Numbered from the stretch's first letter, positions 9,478-16,018 are shown. The stretch: DNA of 22,255 nt from Pseudomonadota bacterium (GCA_023420795.1 JAEZVM010000269.1:1-22255); one strand, 5' to 3'. Notes: generated from the letters alone by a model not told the origin. A program made the numbers and translations.

Positions 9478-9542
9478 GCTGCCGGGTTCGACAAGCTCCT
9501 TGCTCAACCACGAGGGAAATATAGTGGGAGATCGGCAGTATT

Positions 9543-9953
9543 TTAATTGCCCCGCGCTTCCACGTGCTTCTTGAAGTTGTTCAATATGCTTTGCCATCCT
9601 TCCTGTTGCTGTTCGATAGAGTGGGTTTCCTCACTATCGAAAGTGACACGCACCCTGACACCCTCGGGGCTATTGGCAAACTCGACCTGCGCTTCGCGGT
9701 CGCCAAAAGAATACTCGATAAGCTGGTTTTCCACGACTTTTGTATAGGTCCCTGCGAAGTCGAACCCCATACTGCCGTCCTTTGCCTCCATGCGTGAAGA
9801 GAAGGCGCCGCCCGTACGCAAGTCCACAGTAGCCGCAGTCGTGTGCCAGTCATCAGATGCCGCATTCCACTGCTTGATGTCCTCAGGCGTTGTATAGGCG
9901 CGCCAGACTTGTTCGATGGGCGCGGAGATAGTGGTGTCAACGCTGATTTTCAT
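9543..9953 (-). CDS. SRPBCC/AHSA1-family protein (START-like fold), function unknown
   Basis: The 136-residue product starts MKISVDTTISAPIEQVWRAY and contains the pattern of the AHSA1 (activator of Hsp90 ATPase homologue) branch of the SRPBCC fold: IxAPIEQVW at the N-terminus, WNAASDDWHT near 29-38, GGAFSSRM, FAGTYTKV, and a C-terminal helix beginning GWQSILNNFKKHVE. The fold has a hydrophobic pocket and is used by polyketide cyclases, lipid-transfer proteins and stress proteins, so no ligand can be named. The start at 9953 has AGGAG 8 nt upstream on the - strand; a longer in-frame extension to 10046 has no such site. It converges on mnmA and stands apart from the iron cluster beside it. Confidence 0.85.
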   Translation of the reverse strand: MKISVDTTISAPIEQVWRAYTTPEDIKQWNAASDDWHTTAATVDLRTGGAFSSRMEAKDGSMGFDFAGTYTKVVENQLIEYSFGDREAQVEFANSPEGVRVRVTFDSEETHSIEQQQEGWQSILNNFKKHVEARGN

Positions 9954-10211
9954 GGTCCTTCTCCTCTCTTTTAATGACAGCGAACTGCTGTAGGTCCGGG
10001 ATGGGCTGACGAGCGCCGGCTTTACTTGTGTACCGCCCAAGAGCATTGCAATGCAGACCGACTTGTAATTACCGCGTGTCGTCTGGGCTTATTGTCGAAG
10101 CAATATCGTTCTGCGTGATTGCCCAAAATCAGTTTTTAGCATTAGCGATAGCCCAGTTTGGCCATAAATAGCCGCACTCCACATATTCGACACATCCGCC
10201 AATAAAAGCCC

Positions 10212-10240
10212 TTGCAATCCGCTTTTAGATCGACAATAAT
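10212..10240 (+). promoter_or_regulatory. Predicted sigma-70 promoter of the hemP iron module
   Basis: TTGCAA (10212-10217) and AATAAT (10235-10240) are separated by exactly 17 nt, matching the consensus at 4 and 5 of 6 positions. The start point would fall near 10247, inside the Fur box, so Fur binding would block it directly. Confidence 0.6.
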
Positions 10241-10243
10241 CTA

Positions 10244-10262
10244 AATGAGAATTGTTATTATT
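10244..10262 (+). promoter_or_regulatory. Fur box upstream of hemP
   Basis: The core TGAGAAT-T-GTTATTA (10246-10260) fits the 7-1-7 Fur pattern TGATAAT-N-ATTATCA with three mismatches of 14, in an AT-rich context just downstream of the predicted -10. Fur with Fe2+ would repress hemP when iron is plentiful. The gene identity downstream (hemP) strengthens the call. Confidence 0.7.
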
Positions 10263-10278
10263 TACAAAAGGACTATAC

Positions 10279-10476
10279 ATGGCCCACGCTCCCGCACCGA
10301 TAAGCGAAACATCCGGCTACCAGTCCAGCCAGGGTGCCAGGCCTGTGGTGGGGCGGGCGATGAGGATAAAGAGCGAGGATTTGTTCCAGCAGCAGCGTGA
10401 AGTCGAGATCGAGCATCAGGGCCGTATTTACCGTTTGCGGCTGACGCAGCTTAACAAGCTGATCCTGACGGCCTGA
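10279..10476 (+). CDS. hemP: Hemin uptake protein HemP (HmuP) family
   Basis: This small 65-residue protein carries the HemP motif in its second half: RIKSEDLFQQQREVEIEH followed by G-R-I-Y-RLRLT-LNKLILT. The start at 10279 has AAAGGA 7 nt upstream; an in-frame ATG at 10252 lies in the Fur box and is rejected. In rhizobia and Burkholderia the homologue HmuP/HemP is needed for expression of the heme receptor gene and acts with iron regulators. No TonB-dependent receptor or hemin transporter is next to it here. Instead it leads a run with an unknown protein, bfd and bfr. Promoter and Fur box are immediately upstream. Confidence 0.85.
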   Translation: MAHAPAPISETSGYQSSQGARPVVGRAMRIKSEDLFQQQREVEIEHQGRIYRLRLTQLNKLILTA

Positions 10477-10559
10477 TGGTTTTGAGCAGTCAAGCAGCCA
10501 GCCACCGGAATTCGAAACCGTGCGGTAGCCAGCGAATCCCTACGAGAAAGGAATATGAG

Positions 10560-10871
10560 ATGGCATCCGAAACAATGAATCCTGCGTTTTTCGAACCGGT
10601 CGGCAACAAAGTGCAACCGGAACTGCTGGTGTCCGCCGTGCTGCATTTGATGTCGCACTACACGGCAAACAATCGGGAGGCACAGAGTTGCACCAAGCTC
10701 GCATCGGTAATCGAACGGCACCTGAAGGCACTGGCAGATTTGCCGGATCTGGCGCCGGTTCTCCGTGCGACCTGCCGGCAATTGTCGGAGCAATGGGCCA
10801 ACGTAGTCGAACAAGCGATTCAATCGACGGAAAAGCAAAGCCGGTTTCTGCGGTTTGCCCGCACCAGATAG
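10560..10871 (+). CDS. Unknown 103-residue protein in the iron cluster
   Basis: I do not recognise this family. The start at 10560 (MASETMNPAFF...) is chosen for AAAGGA 7 nt upstream; the open frame extends back to 10476 without a ribosome site. The protein looks soluble and mostly helical, with no signal peptide or membrane segment. It has a hydrophobic first helix (ELLVSAVLHLMSHY, about 22-35), two cysteines (near residues 43 and 75) and a basic C-terminus (RFLRFARTR). It lies 83 nt after hemP and 42 nt before bfd on the same strand, so it is probably transcribed with them and may respond to iron. No metal-binding motif is evident. Codon use resembles its neighbours. Confidence 0.7.
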   Translation: MASETMNPAFFEPVGNKVQPELLVSAVLHLMSHYTANNREAQSCTKLASVIERHLKALADLPDLAPVLRATCRQLSEQWANVVEQAIQSTEKQSRFLRFARTR

Positions 10872-10913
10872 TTCTTATTTATTAATACAAGCGCACCGCA
10901 GCAAGGTACTGTC

Positions 10914-11129
10914 ATGATTATTTGTGTTTGCCATAACGTCTCCGAAAAAAAGATACGGGAGGCCGTCGATTCCGGGGCGAGATCAATGCCCCAGTTGCGC
11001 GAACAGCTTAACGTCGGTACATGCTGCGGCAAATGCAACTCCTGCGCGAAAACCGTACTGCGCGAATGCCTCGAAGATGGCTTGCGCGAAGCGCAACCGT
11101 TGATGTTCGAAACCGCCCTGGCGGCATAA
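10914..11129 (+). CDS. bfd: Bacterioferritin-associated ferredoxin Bfd
   Basis: The 71-residue protein has the BFD-like [2Fe-2S] pattern CxC-X31-CxxC: Cys4 and Cys6 (CVCHNVS), then Cys38 and Cys41 in GTCCGKCNSC. Additional cysteines at 37, 44 and 52 are beyond the four ligands. In E. coli and Pseudomonas Bfd docks on bacterioferritin and passes electrons to its heme, so that stored Fe3+ is reduced and released. bfr begins 262 nt downstream, which fits that partnership. The ATG at 10914 is preceded by AAGG at about 8-9 nt. A separate promoter for bfr suggests that the two partners can be made in different amounts, as expected if Bfd rises in iron starvation and Bfr in iron excess. Confidence 0.93.
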   Translation: MIICVCHNVSEKKIREAVDSGARSMPQLREQLNVGTCCGKCNSCAKTVLRECLEDGLREAQPLMFETALAA

Positions 11130-11180
11130 GCCGCAGCAATCTCGAGCTGCATGACGGGCGACGCAGCCCCATTCCTCTCC

Positions 11181-11196
11181 CGCGATGATCATCGCG
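11181..11196. other. 16-bp perfect palindrome between bfd and bfr
   Basis: CGCGATGATCATCGCG reads the same on both strands. It lies 51 nt after the bfd stop and about 90 nt before the predicted bfr -35. No T-run follows, so it is not a typical terminator. It may be a protein-binding site or chance. Confidence 0.4.
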
Positions 11197-11284
11197 CTTC
11201 ATTGCGCCATTTCCTCGGCGCAACCCACTACCACACCGCTCGCACGACATAAATGATGCCGGTTAATAGCAAGCAGCGAGCGTG

Positions 11285-11313
11285 CTGAAACGCTCAATAT
11301 TGTGCGCTATGAT
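11285..11313 (+). promoter_or_regulatory. Predicted sigma-70 promoter of bfr
   Basis: CTGAAA (11285-11290) and TATGAT (11308-11313) are 17 nt apart, matching consensus at 4 and 5 of 6 positions. The transcript would start near 11320 and carry a leader of about 70 nt. No Fur box of the hemP kind is visible here. Confidence 0.5.
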
Positions 11314-11390
11314 GGCTGTTCATACGCTGGCCGGTTTGAAGTCGCGGCTGGTCGGATCCTTGTTTCACCCAACCCTAAAGGCAGGCACTC

Positions 11391-11861
11391 ATGAAAGGTG
11401 ATCCGAACATCATCAAATTGCTCAACGCGCAATTGACCAATGAACTCACGGCGATCAATCAGTATTTTCTTCACGCCCGGATGTACAAGCATTGGGGCCT
11501 GGAGAAGCTCGGCAAGAAGGAATATGAAGAATCGATCGAGGAAATGAAGCATGCGGACAAGCTGATCAACCGCATCCTGATGCTCGACGGCTTGCCGAAC
11601 CTGCAGGCGCTGAACAAATTGCTGATCGGCGAATCGACGCCGGAAATGCTGGAGTGCGATCTGAAGCTCGAACTGGCGGCGCAGCAGACGGTAAAGAGCG
11701 GCATAGCCGCATGCGAGGCGGCCGGTGATTACGTTTCCCGCGAAATCCTGCGCGAGATTCTGGATGATACCGAAGAACATATCGAATGGCTGGAAACGCA
11801 GTTGGACCTCATCACCAAGGTCGGGCTGGAAAACTATCTGCAGGCGCAAATGGGCGAATAG
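11391..11861 (+). CDS. bfr: Bacterioferritin Bfr
   Basis: The 156-residue protein aligns along its whole length with E. coli Bfr (158). It forms a 24-subunit shell that stores iron as ferric mineral. The dinuclear ferroxidase ligands are in place: Glu18 (NELTAINQYF), Glu51 and His54 (EEMKHAD), Glu94, and Glu127 and His130 (DTEEHIEWLE). Met52, the axial ligand of the heme shared between two subunits, is present, so this is the heme-binding, catalytic type and not an inactive alpha subunit. It is preceded by its own predicted promoter and followed by a strong bidirectional terminator. Partner Bfd is encoded upstream. Confidence 0.96.
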   Translation: MKGDPNIIKLLNAQLTNELTAINQYFLHARMYKHWGLEKLGKKEYEESIEEMKHADKLINRILMLDGLPNLQALNKLLIGESTPEMLECDLKLELAAQQTVKSGIAACEAAGDYVSREILREILDDTEEHIEWLETQLDLITKVGLENYLQAQMGE

Positions 11862-11888
11862 CCAGTCAAGGTTTGCGACACCAAATAA

Positions 11889-11925
11889 AAAGGGCAGCCG
11901 GCGATTCGGCTGCCCTTTCTTTATT
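11889..11925. terminator. Bidirectional rho-independent terminator between bfr and gst
   Basis: A perfect 12-bp stem (11889-11900 with 11907-11918, AAAGGGCAGCCG / CGGCTGCCCTTT) has a 6-nt loop and is followed by CTTTATT. The A-run on the left side makes it usable also for gst from the - strand, whose stop is at 11938. Confidence 0.88.
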
Positions 11926-11937
11926 CGCATCGGCGAA

Positions 11938-12546
11938 TTATTGCGGAATCGTGTCCTTGAAGGAAGGACGCTCGGCCAGCTTGTCAAACAGCTTGGCGAG
12001 ATTCGGATACTCGCCGCGCCAGTCGATTTCGGGGAACCGGAACGACAGCCAGCCCAGCGCGCAGCCGACGGCCACATCGGCGAGCGTGAAAGCGTTGCCG
12101 GTGCAGTACGGAGTATCCTTCAATCCGGCGGACATCGCCTTCAGGCCGGCATTCACTTTGTCCAGCTGGCGCTTGATCCATTCCGGGCTCTGCTGGGATT
12201 CGGGACGCAGGGTGCGCTCCAGACGAACCAGTATGCCGGCGTCGAGCACGCCGTCGGCCAGCGCTTCCCAGCATTTGACTTCGGCGCGCTCACGACCATT
12301 AGGAGGAATCAGCTTGCCGACCGGGGTCAGCGTATCGAGATATTCAACGATCACTCGCGAATCGAACATCGCGCCGCCGTCTTCCATGACCAGACACGGC
12401 ACCTTGCCGAGCGGGTTGGAGTCCTGAATCTTGGTTTCGGCTGCCCAGACATTTTCCAGAATCAGCTCATAGTCGAGCTTCTTTTCCGCCATCACGACGC
12501 GGACTTTACGGACGTAAGGACTGGTGAGGGAACCGATGAGCTTCAT
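11938..12546 (-). CDS. Glutathione S-transferase family protein
   Basis: This 202-residue protein has the two GST domains. The N-terminal thioredoxin fold begins MKLIGSLTSPYVRKVRV, with Ser9 in the position of the usual catalytic Ser; LGKVPCL carries the cis-proline and MFDSRVIVEYL the glutathione gamma-glutamyl contact. The helical C-terminal domain contains GNAFTLADVAVGCAL. It resembles E. coli YibF-type GSTs, but the substrate is unknown. The start at 12546 is set by the fold; no good ribosome site is visible, and upstream in-frame extension would cover the promoter. It is divergent from purB and ends at the shared bfr terminator. Confidence 0.9.
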   Translation of the reverse strand: MKLIGSLTSPYVRKVRVVMAEKKLDYELILENVWAAETKIQDSNPLGKVPCLVMEDGGAMFDSRVIVEYLDTLTPVGKLIPPNGRERAEVKCWEALADGVLDAGILVRLERTLRPESQQSPEWIKRQLDKVNAGLKAMSAGLKDTPYCTGNAFTLADVAVGCALGWLSFRFPEIDWRGEYPNLAKLFDKLAERPSFKDTIPQ

Positions 12547-12573
12547 AGATGCGTATGGTAAGAACAGGCGGCG

Positions 12574-12582
12574 ATTATAACA
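12574..12582 (-). promoter_or_regulatory. Extended -10 promoter of gst
   Basis: On the - strand the sequence is TGTTATAAT, a perfect extended -10 (TGnTATAAT). The start would be near 12567 with a leader of about 20 nt. There is no good -35, which extended -10 promoters can tolerate. Confidence 0.6.
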
Positions 12583-12660
12583 TTGAGGAAGCTCACGGCA
12601 TGGCTGACGCCCCGCGCCCGGCCCTCGCGCATCGGCCTGGGATTTCGTGAAAATCGCAAA

Positions 12661-12669
12661 TGGTAAAAT
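12661..12669 (+). promoter_or_regulatory. Extended -10 promoter of purB
   Basis: TGGTAAAAT matches the extended -10 pattern TGnTATAAT with one mismatch. Transcription from about 12676 gives a leader of about 70 nt before the ATG at 12746. No good -35 is seen. Confidence 0.45.
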
Positions 12670-12745
12670 GATGAGTTCCACCGGTTTTGCGCCGGTTTCA
12701 CTAGTTATTGCCGCATTTTTATCCACTTCACCGCTTTTCATGATC

Positions 12746-14113
12746 ATGTCGCTTTCCCCGCTTTCCGCCCTTTCCCCGTTGGACGGCCGCTACGCTGCTA
12801 AGACTGACAAGCTTCGCCCGATCCTGTCCGAAACCGGTTTCATGCACCACCGCGTGAAGGTGGAAATCGCTTGGCTGCAGGCCTTGTCGAATGCCGGATT
12901 CACCGAGATCAAGCCGTTTTCCGCAGCCGCGAATGCCTTGCTCGACAAGCTGGCGAATGAATTCAACGAAGCCGATGCCGAGCGCATCAAACAGATCGAG
13001 GCAGTCACCAACCACGACGTGAAAGCGGTCGAATACTGGCTGAAGGAAAAGGTCAAGGATGTGCCGGAACTAGTGGCAGCATCCGAGTTCATCCACTTCG
13101 CCTGCACCTCCGAAGATATCAACAATACCTCGCACGGCATGATGCTGAAGGCCGCGCGCGACACGGTGCTGCTGCCGGCGCTGCAGAATGTGATCGCGAA
13201 GCTGACCGAAATCGCGCATGAAAACGCGGATCTGCCGATGCTGTCCCGCACGCATGGCCAGCCGGCCAGCCCGACCACGCTCGGCAAGGAAATCGCGAAC
13301 GTGGTCGCGCGCCTGAAGCGTGCGCAGCAGCGCATCGCCGGCGTCGAAATCCTCGGCAAGATGAACGGCGCGGTCGGCAACTACAACGCGCATCTGTCGG
13401 CCTATCCCCACTTCGACTGGGAGGCGTTCTCGAAGAACGTGATCGAGCAGCGTCTCGGCCTCGTGTTCAATCCGTACACCATCCAGATCGAGCCGCATGA
13501 CTATATGGCTGAACTGTTCGACGCAGTCGCGCGCGCCAACACCATCCTGCTCGACCTGAACCGCGACATCTGGGGCTATATCTCGCTCGGTTACTTCAAG
13601 CAGCGCACGAAAGCGGGCGAAATCGGCTCGTCCACAATGCCGCACAAGGTCAACCCAATCGATTTCGAGAATTCCGAAGGCAATCTCGGCCTGGCGAACG
13701 CGGTACTGAAGCACCTATCTGAAAAACTGCCGGTCTCGCGCTGGCAGCGCGACCTCACCGACTCGACCGTGCTACGTAACATCGGCGTCGGTTTCGGTTA
13801 TGCGGTACTCGCCTACGATAGCTGCTTGCGGGGATTGAATAAACTGGAAGTTAATCCGACGCGTCTCGCAGAAGATCTGGACGCGACCTGGGAAGTGCTG
13901 GCCGAGCCGGTGCAAACGGTGATGCGCCGCTACAGCATCGAAAATCCATACGAACAGCTGAAGGAACTGACTCGCGGCAAAGGCATCTCGAAGGAAGCGC
14001 TGCGCGACTTCATCAACGGCCTGGCGATTCCGCAAGCAGCGAAAGAGCAATTGTTGGCAATGACGCCTGCGAACTATATCGGCCGCGCTGCGCAACTGGC
14101 ACGAGCGATTTAA
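12746..14113 (+). CDS. purB: Adenylosuccinate lyase PurB
   Basis: PurB catalyses two beta-eliminations of fumarate in purine synthesis: SAICAR to AICAR and adenylosuccinate to AMP. The 455-residue product is almost exactly the length of E. coli PurB (456) and belongs to the same clade. It has LSPLDGRY near the N-terminus, TNHDVKAVEYWLKEKV, TSEDINNTSH, the catalytic histidine in RTHGQPASPTT, and the fumarase/aspartase signature SSTMPHKVNPIDFENSEGN at about 294-312, whose first serines carry the catalytic Ser. The start at 12746 (MSLSPLSALSP) is chosen by family alignment; a frame extension to 12647 would begin before the predicted transcription start. A strong terminator follows. Confidence 0.96.
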   Translation: MSLSPLSALSPLDGRYAAKTDKLRPILSETGFMHHRVKVEIAWLQALSNAGFTEIKPFSAAANALLDKLANEFNEADAERIKQIEAVTNHDVKAVEYWLKEKVKDVPELVAASEFIHFACTSEDINNTSHGMMLKAARDTVLLPALQNVIAKLTEIAHENADLPMLSRTHGQPASPTTLGKEIANVVARLKRAQQRIAGVEILGKMNGAVGNYNAHLSAYPHFDWEAFSKNVIEQRLGLVFNPYTIQIEPHDYMAELFDAVARANTILLDLNRDIWGYISLGYFKQRTKAGEIGSSTMPHKVNPIDFENSEGNLGLANAVLKHLSEKLPVSRWQRDLTDSTVLRNIGVGFGYAVLAYDSCLRGLNKLEVNPTRLAEDLDATWEVLAEPVQTVMRRYSIENPYEQLKELTRGKGISKEALRDFINGLAIPQAAKEQLLAMTPANYIGRAAQLARAI

Positions 14114-14138
14114 CGTACTCGAACTTAGCCGAACTCAT

Positions 14139-14187
14139 CCGCGCTGTTGCCGTTATAAAACGGCTTGCCAGCAGCGCGGATTTTTTT
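14139..14187 (+). terminator. Rho-independent terminator of purB
   Basis: An outer stem CCGCGCTG / CAGCGCGG (14139-14146 with 14172-14179) encloses an inner stem GCCGTT / AACGGC (14149-14154 with 14159-14164). Seven T follow (14181-14187). It lies 25 nt after the purB stop and directly before the b561 promoter. Confidence 0.85.
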
Positions 14188-14188
14188 A

Positions 14189-14197
14189 TGCTATATT
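14189..14197 (+). promoter_or_regulatory. Extended -10 promoter of the b561-YceI operon
   Basis: TGCTATATT is an extended -10 (TG at 14189-14190, hexamer TATATT 14192-14197, 5 of 6 match). Transcription would start near 14204, inside the inverted repeat described next, leaving a leader of about 30 nt. Confidence 0.5.
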
Positions 14198-14216
14198 AGT
14201 TCTAACTCGAACTAAT
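14195..14216. promoter_or_regulatory. Probable repressor operator over the b561 promoter
   Basis: A perfect inverted repeat ATTAGTTC-N6-GAACTAAT with 8-bp arms overlaps the predicted -10 and start point of the cytochrome b561 gene. The size suits a dimeric winged-helix repressor such as a MarR protein. A marR-type gene lies at the end of the same cluster (16051-16506), the obvious candidate, but the link is inference. Confidence 0.6.
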
Positions 14217-14233
14217 TTCATAAAAAGAAACAA

Positions 14234-14761
14234 ATGCTTCGTTATACAAATATCGCAGTTCTACTGCACTGGCTGATCGCATTACTCATCATTTTCGCCT
14301 TCGCTCTCGGCGTGACCATGGTCGATATTCCGGGGCTTACGCCAACCAAGCTGAAGTATTTTTCCTGGCACAAGTGGATCGGCGTAACGGTTCTCGGTCT
14401 GGCCTGCCTGCGGCTGCTCTGGCGCCTAACGCATACGGCGCCGGCCTACCCCGACACCATGCGCGGCTGGGAAAAGACTGCAGCGCATGGCCTGCATGGC
14501 ACTCTGTATTTCCTGATGTTTGCGGTGCCGGTCTCCGGTTACTTCTACAGCCTGGCGGCGGGCGTGCCGGTAGTGTATCTCGGCGTGGTTCCGCTGCCGG
14601 TGCTGATCGAAGCGAATCAGGAATGGAAGCCGGTTCTCAAGCAGGTGCATTACGCGCTCAACATGGCCTTGCTGGCCAGCGTCGCGCTGCATGTCGGCGC
14701 AGCGCTCAAGCATCTCTTCATTGACCGGGATGGCGTGTTCAAGCGCATGCTACCGGGCTGA
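14234..14761 (+). CDS. Cytochrome b561 (CybB/YceJ family)
   Basis: The 175-residue protein has four hydrophobic segments (about 8-30, 46-64, 86-110, 138-160), the cytochrome b561 arrangement. His12, His46, His139 and His153 correspond to the four axial ligands of the two b hemes known in E. coli CybB. CybB-type proteins exchange electrons between superoxide or other donors and membrane ubiquinone; E. coli CybB is a superoxide:quinone oxidoreductase, and its paralogue YceJ is encoded with YceI, as here. The ribosome site is weak (AAAAGAAA). The gene is first in a cluster with two yceI-like genes and has an inverted repeat over its promoter. Whether it follows CybB or YceJ in function cannot be decided from sequence. 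Confidence 0.9.
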   Translation: MLRYTNIAVLLHWLIALLIIFAFALGVTMVDIPGLTPTKLKYFSWHKWIGVTVLGLACLRLLWRLTHTAPAYPDTMRGWEKTAAHGLHGTLYFLMFAVPVSGYFYSLAAGVPVVYLGVVPLPVLIEANQEWKPVLKQVHYALNMALLASVALHVGAALKHLFIDRDGVFKRMLPG

Positions 14762-14788
14762 TCATTCTTTCATCAAAAGGATATGACC

Positions 14789-15352
14789 ATGATTTCTCCT
14801 TCCTCCCTTCGCCGTGGCGCTGCCGCCGTTGCACTCGTACTGGCGCTGCCCGCCGTTGCCGCCATGCTCAAGGCCGATCCGGCAAAAAGCAGTGTTGCGG
14901 CAGTGTTCAAACAAATGAATGTGCCGGTCGAAGGCAAGTTCAGGAAGTTCAACGCGCAAATCGATTACAACGACGCCAAGCCGGAAACTTCGAAAGCCAG
15001 CATCGAAGTGGACATCCCCAGCTTTGATCTGGGCGATGCCGAATTCAATCGGGAAGCGCAGAAGAAGGACTGGTTCAACGGCAACCAGTTTCCGAAGGCG
15101 ACCTTTGTCTCCAGCGCGCTGAAGCCGGGCGCGAACGGCAAACTGGATGTGACGGGCAAGCTCTCCATCAAGGGCAAAACAGCCGACATCAGCTTTCCGA
15201 TGACCGTGAAGAAGGAAGGAAGCAACCATGTTTTCGAAGGCGTGCTGCCGATCAAGCGGCTGGCCTTCAACATCGGCGAAGGCGAGTGGAAGGACACGAG
15301 CATGGTCGCCGATGAAGTTGTCATCAAGTTCCGCGTCGTCGCGGCGCAATAA
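14789..15352 (+). CDS. YceI-family periplasmic lipocalin-like protein (copy 1)
   Basis: The 187-residue product has a signal peptide (positively charged start with SLRRG, hydrophobic AAAVALVLALPAVAA, cleavage near residue 25) and a YceI-like domain, seen in VPVEGKFRKFNAQIDY, FNREAQKKDWFNGNQFPKATFVS and VTGKLSIKGKTADISFPM. Family members form a beta-barrel that binds long isoprenoid chains, as in the Thermus thermophilus homologue, and may carry quinone-like molecules in the periplasm. The ATG at 14789 is chosen over that at 14783: AAGGA (14777-14781) is 7 nt from the former but only 1 nt from the latter. It follows the b561 gene by 27 nt and differs strongly from copy 2, so it is an old duplication and not a recent one. 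Confidence 0.9.
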   Translation: MISPSSLRRGAAAVALVLALPAVAAMLKADPAKSSVAAVFKQMNVPVEGKFRKFNAQIDYNDAKPETSKASIEVDIPSFDLGDAEFNREAQKKDWFNGNQFPKATFVSSALKPGANGKLDVTGKLSIKGKTADISFPMTVKKEGSNHVFEGVLPIKRLAFNIGEGEWKDTSMVADEVVIKFRVVAAQ

Positions 15353-15391
15353 ACAGCCACTCAACAACACGCATTCAGCAAAGGAGTTTTC

Positions 15392-15958
15392 ATGCAATTC
15401 AAGCACATCGTCGCCACCCTGCTGGCAGCCGGAACCGCCTCCGCATTCGCGCAGACCTACAACATCGAGCCGAACCATACCTATCCGAGCTTCGAAGCCG
15501 ACCACATGGGCATTTCCTTCTGGCGCGGCAAGTTCAACAAGACCGGCGGCGTGGTCAAGCTCGACCGCGCGGCGAAGACCGGCACGATGGACATCACGAT
15601 TGATGCCAATTCAATCGACTTCGGCCACGACAAGATGAACGACCATGCCAAGGGCGAGGACATGTTCAATGTCGCAAAATTCCCGACCATTACCTACAAG
15701 GGCAAGGCAATCAAGTTCGAGGGCGACAGGCCGGTTGCAGTCGAAGGCGACCTGACAATGCTCGGCGTGACCAAGCCGGTGACGCTGGCGATCAGCAAGT
15801 TCAAGTGCATCGAGCATCCGATGTTCAAGCGCGAAGTCTGCGGCGCCGATGCATCGGCGGAATTCAAGCGCACCGACTTCGGCCTCAACTACGGCACGCC
15901 GCGCTTCGCACCGGAAGTGAGGCTCGCGATCCAGGTCGAAGCATTGAAGGCGGACTGA
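15392..15958 (+). CDS. YceI-family periplasmic protein (copy 2)
   Basis: This 188-residue protein begins with a clear signal peptide (MQFKHIVATLLAAGTASAFA, cleavage before QTYNIEPNH). The mature part is a typical YceI domain: HTYPSFEADHMGISFWRGKF, GEDMFNVAKFPTITYKG, GDLTMLGVTKPVTLAI and the closing FGLNYGTPRFAPEVRLAIQVEA. Two cysteines flank a short segment (KCIEHPMFKREVCG) and could form a disulfide in the periplasm; copy 1 has none there. The ribosome site AAAGGAG is strong with about 6 nt spacing. It begins 39 nt after copy 1 and is followed by a terminator, so it closes the operon. The ligand is not known but is probably an isoprenoid lipid, by family analogy. Confidence 0.92.
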   Translation: MQFKHIVATLLAAGTASAFAQTYNIEPNHTYPSFEADHMGISFWRGKFNKTGGVVKLDRAAKTGTMDITIDANSIDFGHDKMNDHAKGEDMFNVAKFPTITYKGKAIKFEGDRPVAVEGDLTMLGVTKPVTLAISKFKCIEHPMFKREVCGADASAEFKRTDFGLNYGTPRFAPEVRLAIQVEALKAD

Positions 15959-15976
15959 TCTCCGCTTGAAATGTAC

Positions 15977-16007
15977 AAAGCCGGTCATCGCAGGGCCGGC
16001 TTTTTTT
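15977..16007 (+). terminator. Rho-independent terminator after the YceI genes
   Basis: The stem AAAGCCGG / CCGGCTTT (15977-15984 with 15996-16003) has an 11-nt loop and ends in a run of seven T (16001-16007). It separates the b561-YceI operon from the MarR gene. Confidence 0.85.
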
Positions 16008-16018
16008 ATGCAAACCCA

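Larger units (their letters stand above)
9954..10278. other. 325-bp region between SRPBCC gene and hemP
   Basis: The left part is the leader and promoter area of the - strand SRPBCC gene, where I see no clear promoter boxes. The right part, from about 10085, is AT-rich and carries the predicted hemP promoter (10212-10240) and Fur box (10244-10262). No coding potential is convincing. Confidence 0.6.

Noticed and set aside
9479..9538. CTGCCG ... CGGCAG arms between mnmA and the SRPBCC gene as a terminator
   Set aside because: The arms are only 6 bp with a 48-nt loop. TATTTT follows, but the structure is too weak to call.
10867..10895. AT-rich stretch before bfd as a second Fur box or promoter
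   Set aside because: TTATTTATTAATA resembles AT-rich promoter DNA, but the 7-1-7 Fur pattern is not met and no -35/-10 pair with proper spacing is seen.
12647..12745. In-frame N-terminal extension of PurB that resembles a signal or membrane segment
   Set aside because: PurB is cytoplasmic, homologues begin at MSLSP..., and the extension starts before the predicted transcription start (about 12676).
14783..14788. ATG at 14783 as the start of YceI copy 1
   Set aside because: The ribosome site AAGGA ends 1 nt before it, too close for use. The ATG at 14789 has 7-nt spacing.
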